From: Spirosoma utsteinense
GTDB taxonomy: Bacteria > Bacteroidota > Bacteroidia > Cytophagales > Spirosomataceae
Reading direction: 5' to 3'
Length of the DNA stretch: 64,000 nucleotides
NCBI RefSeq assembly: GCF_014282275.1
Contig: NZ_VFIA01000018.1
Location: forward strand, 1 to 64,000
The notes beneath the pieces are model-generated. The model was not told the DNA's origin and ran no database searches. It saw only the letters and a list, made by a program, of their open reading frames with translations. The translations under genes and the position numbers were made by a program. This document shows, piece after piece, positions 41,264 through 49,446 of the stretch (positions are counted from its first letter, which is position 1; every line of letters starts with the position of its first letter).

Positions 41264-41288
41264 TTTACTTTACATATTGTCAAGTAAA
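41264..41288. promoter_or_regulatory. Inverted repeat upstream of the Xre operon, possible operator
   Basis: TTTACTT (41264-41270) and AAGTAAA (41282-41288) are reverse complements with an 11-base spacer, a spacing that suits a dimer. It lies 12 bases before the membrane-protein start, so binding would repress the operon. It is a candidate site for the small Xre regulator itself. Confidence 0.4.
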
Positions 41289-41330
41289 ATTGTCATGTTT
41301 TAACCATTTTAATTGCTTAAAACAAATCTA

Positions 41331-41363
41331 CCCGTTAACACCCACTGGCAGGGTGTTAACGGG
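41331..41363 (-). terminator. Perfect hairpin terminator after the mutarotase gene
   Basis: CCCGTTAACACCC (41331-41343) and its reverse complement (41351-41363) form a 13-bp stem with a 7-base loop, followed on the minus strand by a T-rich stretch. It lies 31 bases after the mutarotase stop codon. Confidence 0.8.
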
Positions 41364-41394
41364 CAGTCAAACAGAGGGATGCAAACAAGTTTAC

Positions 41395-41721
41395 TTACAA
41401 CACAAAGATTCGCTTCATTGGTAGCCACTTCTGACCCGGTTCAGCATAGGGCAAAGCTTCCTGGTAGCGCCACATAAGGGCTTCCCACTCCTGTACTTTT
41501 GGATTAGCCGCGTCCATCTCAGCCTTGCGCTCAAGACTAAAGTCATCGGCCGTATCCATCAATAATACCATTCGGTTTTCGATTCGGTAGATCTCCATCA
41601 CGGTTATACCGGCATCATACATACTTTGGCGTATTTCCGGCCAGATAGCTTCGTGGTAATGTTCATATTCGGCAATCAGAACCGGGTCATTTTTGAGGTC
41701 AAGTGCAAAGCAGTAGCGCAT
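41395..41721 (-). CDS. rhaM: L-rhamnose mutarotase family protein
   Basis: A 108-residue protein of the RhaM/RhaU family, which interconverts the alpha and beta anomers of L-rhamnose. The family's EHYHEAIWPEI segment with its catalytic histidine, MEIYRIENRMVLLMDT, and KVQEWEALMWRYQEALP are all present. In many Bacteroidota a gene of this family goes with L-fucose transport, so its sugar could be L-fucose as well. It lies 84 bases after the FucP gene on the same strand, probably co-transcribed. The catabolic kinase, isomerase and aldolase genes are not in the window. Confidence 0.9.
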   Translation of the reverse strand: MRYCFALDLKNDPVLIAEYEHYHEAIWPEIRQSMYDAGITVMEIYRIENRMVLLMDTADDFSLERKAEMDAANPKVQEWEALMWRYQEALPYAEPGQKWLPMKRIFVL

Positions 41722-41805
41722 ACTAATCAGCTATAAATAATACAGAAACCGCTCTGGCAGGATCGATTACGTTTGGCTGCCAGAGACCACAAACGCCCAA
41801 CCAGG

Positions 41806-43191
41806 CTACACAGCCACTGATTCCTGCGTCACCTCATCCCGTCTGGACTGGTACCCATTCAGGGCATAATACACGATAAAAGCAAAGCAGATCAGCGGTA
41901 CGGCCAGCGCATAAACAGCACCTCTGGCAAACAAAGCGCCCGCTACAAGCGGCATAAGCGCACCACCCACAATGCTCATGATAACCAGCGAAGAGGCTAT
42001 CTTCGACTCTGAAGCTCCCAGGTTTTTGGTAGACAGCGCGAAGATGGTGGGGAACATGATCGACTGGAAAAAATAGGTGAAGCTGAGCGCAATCACGGCC
42101 GTAACACCGCCTGTCAGCATCGACAGGATAATCATTGCTACTGAACCAGCCGAGAAAATAGCCAGTACCCGGTTGGGCCGAATCCGGGTCATCATCGACG
42201 TACCCACAAAACGCCCGATCATAAAGAGCACCAAGGCAAAAGAGGCATGAAAACCTGCAATCTGCGTTGGCGACATGTCCATTGGCGAACCGGTCAATGT
42301 GTTGATCGCATTCATATAAGCCTGTGCCAGTGCCCAGTGCCCATCACGCGAAAAGTCGAGTTTAAGATCGACAAAATACCCCCAGAGCGTTGCCTGAGCG
42401 CCCACGTTGGCAAACTGAGCGATAATGCCTAAGGATAGATGCCGATGTCGTAAAACCCGTGTGATGGGAACACTACCGGAAGTTTGTTCCTCGGCGGCCC
42501 CGACTTCGGGCATTTTGGTTATGGCAAATAACAGAGCCATGAACGCCACCATCAGCCCGATTACTAAATACGGTCCCTGCACCGATAATGCCTCCTCTAC
42601 CCGAATTGCTTCGGCTGCTGCGGGAGCCATGGCGGTCAGCATGTCGGGGGTATACTCCGTTTTAGAAAAGATAAACATGGCACCAATAATGGGGCCCAGA
42701 ATGAGGCTGATCCCGTTGAAGGACTGCGAAAAGTTCAGTCGCCATTCGGATTTGGCCGGATCGCCGAGTACCGTCACATACAGATTGGCAGCCGTTTCCA
42801 GAAACGCGATACCACACGCCATGGTAAAGAGAGCAAACAGAAAAAAGCTGTAGACCCTGACTTCGGCCGCCGGGTAGAATAGAAAGGCTCCGCCCCCGTA
42901 GAGCAATAAGCCAAACAGAATGCCACGCTTGTATCCATACTTCCGCATCACATAACCAGCAGGCAGCGCCATAAAGAAATAGCCGAGGTAGAAAGCAAAA
43001 TCAACGATCCCAGCCTGAAACCGATTGAGATCCAGTGCAATCTGGAACTGCTTGATGAGCGACCCGTTCAAGCTGTTAGCCAGTCCCCACAGGAAAAATA
43101 AACTTGTGACGAGGACAAAGGCTATGCCGACGTTGCCGGTTGATTCACCCTCTTTGATTTTGATGTTCTCCGTTGTTGGTCCGAGTGCCAT
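41806..43191 (-). CDS. fucP: L-fucose:H+ symporter family permease
   Basis: A 461-residue major-facilitator permease of the FHS/FucP family with twelve membrane helices. FFLWGLANSLNGSLIKQFQIALDL is a typical first helix for FucP relatives, and FAFYLGYFFMALPAGYVMRKYGYKRGI carries the loop 2-3 motif. It imports a deoxy- or hexose sugar with protons; the neighbouring mutarotase suggests L-fucose or L-rhamnose. An insertion of about 20 residues (AEEQTSGSVPITRVLRHRH) occurs in the central cytoplasmic loop, which is common. The promoter should lie in the 453-base gap to the divergent beta-helix gene. Confidence 0.9.
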   Translation of the reverse strand: MALGPTTENIKIKEGESTGNVGIAFVLVTSLFFLWGLANSLNGSLIKQFQIALDLNRFQAGIVDFAFYLGYFFMALPAGYVMRKYGYKRGILFGLLLYGGGAFLFYPAAEVRVYSFFLFALFTMACGIAFLETAANLYVTVLGDPAKSEWRLNFSQSFNGISLILGPIIGAMFIFSKTEYTPDMLTAMAPAAAEAIRVEEALSVQGPYLVIGLMVAFMALLFAITKMPEVGAAEEQTSGSVPITRVLRHRHLSLGIIAQFANVGAQATLWGYFVDLKLDFSRDGHWALAQAYMNAINTLTGSPMDMSPTQIAGFHASFALVLFMIGRFVGTSMMTRIRPNRVLAIFSAGSVAMIILSMLTGGVTAVIALSFTYFFQSIMFPTIFALSTKNLGASESKIASSLVIMSIVGGALMPLVAGALFARGAVYALAVPLICFAFIVYYALNGYQSRRDEVTQESVAV

Positions 43192-43644
43192 TGATCTTGG
43201 TTTAGTCGTGTTTGGTCGTGTTGCTGATCACGGGGATACGATTGGCAGGTTTATGCATAGTGCCCCTTTATTCCCGAACGGCAAACACCTTTTATCTGCC
43301 CCACCGTCGAACCAACCTATCTAATCCCTGTCCTGTGCCAGTTGCCACAGCGAATAAAGACTCCCGGCGGTTAGAGCTACTTAGTCACCTGAGCAAGTCT
43401 CCACACCAGGATACCCCAATCCTGCGATACGGCTGGTATTTAGGGACGTAGACAAATTAATGGCCTGATTTTTGTTTGCATTTGTAGTATACCAAAACAA
43501 AATATATTATCTCACTTATATACTTATAAAACAAATAGTAAACACAACGAGAGTTATTCAGATGGGAAATGGTTAGTCGGCCCATCAAGTCATGAACGAC
43601 TGTAACTCCCCTGCCACCGTTTCGCCCTTAACTTTTCCTGTCCT
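43192..43644. other. Divergent control region between fucP and the beta-helix gene
   Basis: About 450 bases. The stretch 43470-43550 is AT-rich with several TTTG and CAAA words (TTTTTGTTTGCATTTG, then CCAAAACAAAAT) and is the likely promoter area for both genes. No exact promoter pair was found. Confidence 0.5.
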
Positions 43645-46600
43645 GTGATACGTTTATTTACAACAAATTGTAGCTCGTTCATTCATCGTATAGTTTCACT
43701 TTTGCTGTTGGTTACACTTTGCTCGAATGGCGTAGCCCAGACTACCTACTATATAGCCGCCAACGGCAGCGATGGCAATAGCGGTCGGTCGGCCGAAAGC
43801 CCGTTTCAGAGTCTGGCCAAAGTCAACGCTACCCTGTTACAACCCGGCGATCAGGTCTTGTTTCGCCGGGGCGATACGTTTCGGGGCGGGCTGCTCATTC
43901 GCCAGTCCGGGTCTGCCGCACAACCTATTCGTTTCGATGCCTATGGTACGGGGGCCAAGCCAATCCTTAGTGGAGCCATACCCTTAACCAACTGGACTAA
44001 AGTAGGAACAGATACCTGGCAAACAACCTGTTCGGCTTGCACCGGGCCGGTAACCGGCGTCTTCCGCAACGACAAGGCCCTGCCGCTGGGGCGCTACCCC
44101 AACCCCGGCGATACGAACAAAGGTTATCTGACGGTTCAGACGCACCAGGGCAACAGCCAGATCACCTCCAGGCAACCCATCTCCCTCAACCTGAATACGG
44201 GCTGGAAAGGCACCGAAGTCGTTATCCGCACCATGCAGTGGATTACCAACCGGTATGGCTTCAGCAGCCAGTCGGGGAACGTGCTCAATCTGGCAGCGAT
44301 TAACTCTGGATACGGCATTCAGGATGGATGGGGATACTTTGTCCAGAACCACCCCGCGACGCTGGATCGGCCGGGTGAATGGGCGTTCGATACCAGTACA
44401 AAAACCATCCAGCTCTACGATGCCACGGGCGACCCCAACAAACAGAATCTTACGGTTACAGCCGCTGATCAGGCAGTCGACCTCGCTTCAGTTCAGTATA
44501 TATCCCTGACAAACCTGAGCCTGACACAGGCACGAACCGCTAATTTATCTGTTCGTTCCGGCTCCAGCCTGACGTTCTCCAACCTCGACATCCTGAACGC
44601 AGGCGAAGATGGTGTGGTCATTTCGGGAACGGGGCAGGCCATTGTCATCGAAAACAGCACCATTCGGTACATCAATAACAATGGGGTCTGGATAGGACCT
44701 TATCAGAATGTTACGTTTCGCAATAATATCCTGAACCATGTAGGCGTCGATGCGGGACGCAGTACGAATAACGATGGACAGGGAAACGGACTTCAAACAT
44801 CCGTTAGTCAGGCAATGCTGATCGAAAACAACCGCATCGACAGCATCGGCTATAACGCGATCTCGTTTACCAACAGCACGACCATTCGTAAAAATGTCAT
44901 CTCGAACTTTTGCCTGACCAAAAGCGATGGCGGTGGTATCTACACCTGGAATGGCAACAAGAATGCGATGAGCGATATTCACCTGACATCGAATATTATC
45001 TTCAACGGCATCGGCGCGCCCGAGGGTACGCCCGGTGGTACTTACTCGGGTGCCAACGGGATTTATTTCGACGACTGTACCCAGAACGCCGACATTACCG
45101 GCAACACGATCTTCAACTGTACCGGGCTGGGTATTTATCTGCATGCTGCCTCTAATCTGAGCATCTCAGGCAACACCAGCTATAACAACAGCGAAGGCCA
45201 GTTGGCGCTTACCGACAATAAGGGGGTTTGTACGCCCCGCAACAATTCGATCCACCACAATATTCTGGCGGGACGAATCTCCAGCCAGACCGTCGTTAAA
45301 TACGAATCCAACGTATCGGATTTGAACCAATATGGCACCTTCGATAACAACTCCTACATCCGGCCATTCGAAGATATTTTCAAGGTCCGGGCCATCTATA
45401 ACGATGGCACTACCGTTGGTTCCGACCTATCGCTGGCTGAGTGGCAAACCCGATTCGGGAAAGACATGAACTCCCGAAACAGTCCGGCTACCTTCAACGA
45501 CTATGTAATAACGACCACCGGAAAAAGTTTGCTCACCAATACCTTCGGCAGTACCAACGAAAACTGGGAGACCTGGAGCCCCTATGGCAATGGCCGCGCC
45601 CAATGGGACAACACCAATCGACTCGATGAAGGTAGCCTGCAGGTGGGCGTGGCATCGGCTTCCAACAAGACCGATTCCTACGTACTGGCCTACACGAACA
45701 TTGGATCGGTAACTAAGGGGAAAACATACTATCTCCAGTTCGATGCCCTGGCGTCGTCGGCCAAACGAGTTGATGTTTTCCTACGACAGCGCAGCGGCTC
45801 CTATCAGGATCTGGTTCCCCGGAAAGTGATTATGCTAAATAACGAACGCATGACCTACGAGGTAGCTTTCACGCCAACAATGGACGAAGCAAGTGCGCTG
45901 CTTGTCTACCAGGCATCGGAAGATGGGCAAACCGCCTGGTTTGACAACATAGGCCTGAAGGAAGCCATACGAACCGACGTCAATCCGGATGAATGCATCC
46001 GGCTATTCTATAATCCAACCCTCCGCGACAGCGTGGTCCTGTTCACCGGCGGCTACCGCGATGCCATGAATCGTCCCTATGCTGGCTCACTAACGCTGGC
46101 CCCCTTAACCTCTCTATTGCTGATAAAAGATCCTACGTTCGTGCCCCAGGAACGCCCAACCCTGGTGGCCGACCTGAGCCTTACTTTACAAACCGACCGG
46201 CAGGTACTGCCAGCGGGCCAGTCGCTCACGGTTCGACTGAGGATACGAAATGAACAGCTAACGGTCGCCAATGGCGCTGTTAGCGGCCAATGGACGTGTC
46301 GGTTACCCAGCGGGCTTCAATTTTCAGGTGTCAATGGCGTGCAGTATACGGATGGCGTCTTGAGTGGAGCCATACAAAATCTACGGGTAGGTACTGACAC
46401 GACAATTGTGTTTCTGCTCAAGCTGACGCAGCCCGGTACGTACCGACTGGCAGCCCAGATAACGACTGCTACCTTATCGGACCCCGACAGTACGCCTGGC
46501 TCAGGCACCGCCGATGGAGAGGATGATGCGGCCCTAGTATGTTTCCGGACGCCTGATGCGGGGAGCGTCATCTATGAATCGCCTAACCCTGGCCAACGCC

Positions 46601-47028
46601 CGTTGCCGGTTGTAACTACGAACCAGCCTGCTCCCAACCCAAACCGGGTCGACCTGAGCCTGCAGATGGCGTTAAGTAATCGCAGCCCGGCCATCAATGA
46701 ACTGGTAACCTGTACGATCTGGGTAAACAACGGCGGGGGTGCTGTGGCGGGAACGGTACAGCTACAGAATAAACTGCCGGATGGGCTTGACTTCGTTGGC
46801 GGAACTGGCTGGTCGGCCAACGGAAAGCTGCTGAGCACAAGCCTGACTAACGTACAGGCGGGCGGTGTGACGAGCACGTCGTTTCAGGCGCGGGTAACCA
46901 GTGGAGGCCGATGGATCAATCAGGTGCAGATTACCCTGTCGGACATAGCAGACACCGACTCAATAGTTGGCAACGGTTTCGAGAACGGCGAAGATGATCA
47001 GGCCCAGGCCGATATTCGGGTGCGTTAG
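43645..47028 (+). CDS. Giant right-handed parallel beta-helix protein with DUF11 repeats, no sorting domain
   Basis: A 1127-residue secreted protein with a GTG start and signal peptide up to SNGVAQ. Residues about 33-560 are a pectate-lyase-like parallel beta-helix: TTYYIAANGSDGNSG, PFQSLAKVN, LIRQSGSAAQPIRFDAYG and many IENNxIDSIGYNAI-type turns. Residues about 640-780 form a CBM-like jelly roll (ENWETWSPYGNGRA, QFDALASSAKRVDVFLRQ). The end has two DUF11/CARDB-like Ig repeats, each closing with a conserved DPDSTPGSG or IADTDSIVGNG acidic turn. It is a close paralogue of the protein at 49447-52587 but lacks its type IX sorting domain. Probable polysaccharide-binding or -cleaving surface protein; catalytic residues cannot be placed. 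Confidence 0.85.
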   Translation: MIRLFTTNCSSFIHRIVSLLLLVTLCSNGVAQTTYYIAANGSDGNSGRSAESPFQSLAKVNATLLQPGDQVLFRRGDTFRGGLLIRQSGSAAQPIRFDAYGTGAKPILSGAIPLTNWTKVGTDTWQTTCSACTGPVTGVFRNDKALPLGRYPNPGDTNKGYLTVQTHQGNSQITSRQPISLNLNTGWKGTEVVIRTMQWITNRYGFSSQSGNVLNLAAINSGYGIQDGWGYFVQNHPATLDRPGEWAFDTSTKTIQLYDATGDPNKQNLTVTAADQAVDLASVQYISLTNLSLTQARTANLSVRSGSSLTFSNLDILNAGEDGVVISGTGQAIVIENSTIRYINNNGVWIGPYQNVTFRNNILNHVGVDAGRSTNNDGQGNGLQTSVSQAMLIENNRIDSIGYNAISFTNSTTIRKNVISNFCLTKSDGGGIYTWNGNKNAMSDIHLTSNIIFNGIGAPEGTPGGTYSGANGIYFDDCTQNADITGNTIFNCTGLGIYLHAASNLSISGNTSYNNSEGQLALTDNKGVCTPRNNSIHHNILAGRISSQTVVKYESNVSDLNQYGTFDNNSYIRPFEDIFKVRAIYNDGTTVGSDLSLAEWQTRFGKDMNSRNSPATFNDYVITTTGKSLLTNTFGSTNENWETWSPYGNGRAQWDNTNRLDEGSLQVGVASASNKTDSYVLAYTNIGSVTKGKTYYLQFDALASSAKRVDVFLRQRSGSYQDLVPRKVIMLNNERMTYEVAFTPTMDEASALLVYQASEDGQTAWFDNIGLKEAIRTDVNPDECIRLFYNPTLRDSVVLFTGGYRDAMNRPYAGSLTLAPLTSLLLIKDPTFVPQERPTLVADLSLTLQTDRQVLPAGQSLTVRLRIRNEQLTVANGAVSGQWTCRLPSGLQFSGVNGVQYTDGVLSGAIQNLRVGTDTTIVFLLKLTQPGTYRLAAQITTATLSDPDSTPGSGTADGEDDAALVCFRTPDAGSVIYESPNPGQRPLPVVTTNQPAPNPNRVDLSLQMALSNRSPAINELVTCTIWVNNGGGAVAGTVQLQNKLPDGLDFVGGTGWSANGKLLSTSLTNVQAGGVTSTSFQARVTSGGRWINQVQITLSDIADTDSIVGNGFENGEDDQAQADIRVR

Positions 47029-47118
47029 TGACAGCGTCATTTTGGCCGGGCATAGTGCATAAATGCACGCGATTGACTAGATTTTGGCTTAGTCTGTTCG
47101 TTTATACAATCTGCATTC

Positions 47119-48036
47119 ATGAAGCTTTTATACCGCGCCATCCCTTGTCTGGCCATTGCCTTTACTTGTTTAGTTGCCCTCCGGCAACCGGGAGTGGCCC
47201 AGTCCCGTCTGACATTACCCGATTTACGGCAGAAAATCGACCGCGAACTAAGCCAGCAGACCGGCATCTTCGCCGTCGCCTTTAAAGACGTAGCCACTGG
47301 CCAGGAACTGCTGATTCGGGAACGGGAGGAATTTCATGCGGCCAGTACGATGAAAACGCCGGTTATGATTGAGGTCTACAAACAGCAGGCTGCCCATAGC
47401 CTGTCGCTATCGGATTCCATGCTCGTCAAAACCGAATTCAAAAGTATTGTCGACGGCAGCCCCTACAGCCTGAATGCCAAAGACGACAGCGATACATCGA
47501 TTTACCGGCAGGTGGGTACCCGCCGAACGCTGGGTTCGCTGGTGTATGACATGATCATTGTCAGCAGTAATCTGGCTACCAACCTGGTCATTGAGCGGGT
47601 GGGGGCCCAACAGGTCACCCAAACTATGCGAGATCTGGGCGCTCGCGACATTCAGGTACGGCGGGGCGTAGAAGACAGTAAGGCATTTGCCAGGGGACTC
47701 AACAACACAACGACGGCGTACGACCTGATGATGATTTTCGACAAACTGGCTACCGGCCAGGCGGTGAGTCCCGAAGCCTCGAAGGCTATGATTGGAACCT
47801 TGCTTGACCAGCGGTTCAACGACGCCATCCCTGCCCGGCTGCCGGCATCGGTAAAAGTAGCCCACAAAACAGGTTCTGTTACAGGCGTACGACACGACTC
47901 AGGCATTGTCTTTCTACCCGACGGGCGAAAATACGTGCTGGTCCTTTTATCGAAGGACATTTCTGACGACAAGAAAACATCGGCCACGATGGCTACCGTT
48001 TCCGAATGGATTTACCAATACATGATGCAGGGGTGA
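47119..48036 (+). CDS. Class A beta-lactamase-like serine hydrolase
   Basis: A 305-residue exported protein with a signal peptide ending GVAQS. Active-site motifs are S76-x-x-K79 in ASTMK, S149-S150-N151 (the usual S-D-N), E185 in RRGVEDSKAF as the probable omega-loop glutamate, and K250-T-G in HKTGS. The fold and motif order fit class A (PenP) enzymes or a related penicillin-binding peptidase-like hydrolase. With Asp replaced by Ser in the second motif and an atypical omega loop, hydrolysis of clinical beta-lactams is uncertain. It is placed in tandem after the beta-helix gene with 90 bases between, and before the transglutaminase-like gene. Confidence 0.85.
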   Translation: MKLLYRAIPCLAIAFTCLVALRQPGVAQSRLTLPDLRQKIDRELSQQTGIFAVAFKDVATGQELLIREREEFHAASTMKTPVMIEVYKQQAAHSLSLSDSMLVKTEFKSIVDGSPYSLNAKDDSDTSIYRQVGTRRTLGSLVYDMIIVSSNLATNLVIERVGAQQVTQTMRDLGARDIQVRRGVEDSKAFARGLNNTTTAYDLMMIFDKLATGQAVSPEASKAMIGTLLDQRFNDAIPARLPASVKVAHKTGSVTGVRHDSGIVFLPDGRKYVLVLLSKDISDDKKTSATMATVSEWIYQYMMQG

Positions 48037-48384
48037 GCTGCCCGGTGCAACCCACCAGAACTGGCCGATGAGCAAATTGGTGGCCTATCAGCGGCATAAT
48101 CAGATCGTTTACGACCGAATCAAGGCCCGGCACCTGTGACTACCGCCCTACAAAAGAAAGTAACAGGAGGAGCAAAAAAGAAGGATCAAGAGTTGAAACG
48201 TTTCAGATTATTGTTTTGATACTTATTCCATAGGATTACAGATTATAAAGTCCTTCCAAACCATTGGCTGAGCGCGCTGACTTAACCGTCAATGCCCCCC
48301 AAACAGCTTATGGACACCAAACTACGGCTCGCAGTGGAACCACCGAGCGGTGCCGGGGTTTATAAAGATGGAAGCAACAAACCA
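48037..48384. other. Intergenic stretch, no gene seen
   Basis: About 350 bases. A short open segment (48068-48139) encodes about 23 residues without upstream support. The part near 48195-48290 is AT-rich and may contain the transglutaminase promoter, though the phylum boxes are imperfect. Confidence 0.5.
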
Positions 48385-49410
48385 ATGAACGACAAACGAA
48401 TTCGACACCCCTACCCTGCCTGGTTATGCCAGAGCCTGATTGTCTTATTGACAACAGGTCTGCTGTCGGCTACCACCGCACCGCCAAGGCAGCGGACAGT
48501 GGAGTTTACCTATAAAACGGTCGTAAGCGCAGGAACAGCCGGGAACCGTACCGTAGACGTTTGGGTACCAGTGCCACATAACAGTCCTTTTCAAACGATT
48601 ACGAACCTGATCATTATGTCGCCTTATCCGTATCGGATCGACACGGCGCAGTACGGCAACCGGATAATGCACCTCACGGTTGCCAATCCAACAGCCAGCT
48701 TTATGATCGACATGCGGTTTACGGCCACTCGCAAAGAGCACATTCAGGAGCGGCTGGAAGCCGGTAACAGCCCGAAATCGATTGTGGCACCAGCCGATCT
48801 GGCCCATTGGCTGAAACCAGACCGGCTGGTACCTATCGATGGAAACATCAAACGATGGGCGCAGGGAGTAGTCGACTCCGTTGGGGCCAGAACAGACCTT
48901 CAGAAAGCAAGGGCCATCTACAATCATGTTATCGCTACGGTGAAATACGACAAAACGGGTACCGGCTGGGGGCAGGGCGATATTTACTATGCCTGCGATA
49001 CGCGCCGGGGAAACTGTACCGATTTCCATGCTATATTCATCGGTTACTGCCGGGCGGTTGGTATTCCGGCGCGCTTCGCCATTGGCTTTTCGTTGCCCAC
49101 CGATCGACCAGCCGGTCAGGTGAGCGGTTACCACTGCTGGGCTGAATTTTACCTGAAAGGCGTTGGCTGGGTACCCATCGATGCATCGGAAGCAGCCAAG
49201 AACCCGTCCCGACGGGCCTATTTCTTTGGTGCTCATGATGAGAACCGGATCGAGTTTACCATTGGCCGGGATCTCGTGCTTCACCCTAGGCAGGCGCAAC
49301 CCCTAAATTACTTCGTTTATCCGTATGCCGAGATCAACGGTAAACCCGTTACCACCCTCGTCAATACATTTACTTACCGCAACCTGCCTGCCGTTTCTGC
49401 CCGACGGTAA
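48385..49410 (+). CDS. Transglutaminase-like domain protein, secreted
   Basis: About 341 residues. The preferred start (MNDKRIRHPYPAWLCQSL) gives a signal peptide ending SATTA; an ATG 31 codons earlier at 48292 adds a tail that would hide it. The N-terminal domain is beta-rich (RTVEFTYKTVVSAGT). The catalytic transglutaminase core shows RAIYNHVIATVKYD, then the cysteine in DTRRGNCTDFHAIFIG, the histidine in VSGYHCWAEFYLKGVGW, and the aspartate in VPIDASEA. Family members are mostly proteases or amidases and not cross-linkers. It is convergent with the second beta-helix gene with a 36-base gap. Confidence 0.88.
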   Translation: MNDKRIRHPYPAWLCQSLIVLLTTGLLSATTAPPRQRTVEFTYKTVVSAGTAGNRTVDVWVPVPHNSPFQTITNLIIMSPYPYRIDTAQYGNRIMHLTVANPTASFMIDMRFTATRKEHIQERLEAGNSPKSIVAPADLAHWLKPDRLVPIDGNIKRWAQGVVDSVGARTDLQKARAIYNHVIATVKYDKTGTGWGQGDIYYACDTRRGNCTDFHAIFIGYCRAVGIPARFAIGFSLPTDRPAGQVSGYHCWAEFYLKGVGWVPIDASEAAKNPSRRAYFFGAHDENRIEFTIGRDLVLHPRQAQPLNYFVYPYAEINGKPVTTLVNTFTYRNLPAVSARR

Positions 49411-49446
49411 CCTATGTCTGTCAGCTGGCAGGCAAATACTAACTGG

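Noticed and set aside
47119..48036. Acquired antibiotic-resistance gene on a mobile element
   Set aside because: No transposase, integron site or terminal repeats lie nearby; the gene sits between chromosomal-looking surface-protein genes and its motifs are atypical.
48068..48139. Short ORF between the beta-lactamase-like and transglutaminase-like genes
   Set aside because: Only 23 codons, with no terminator, conserved pattern or promoter to support it.
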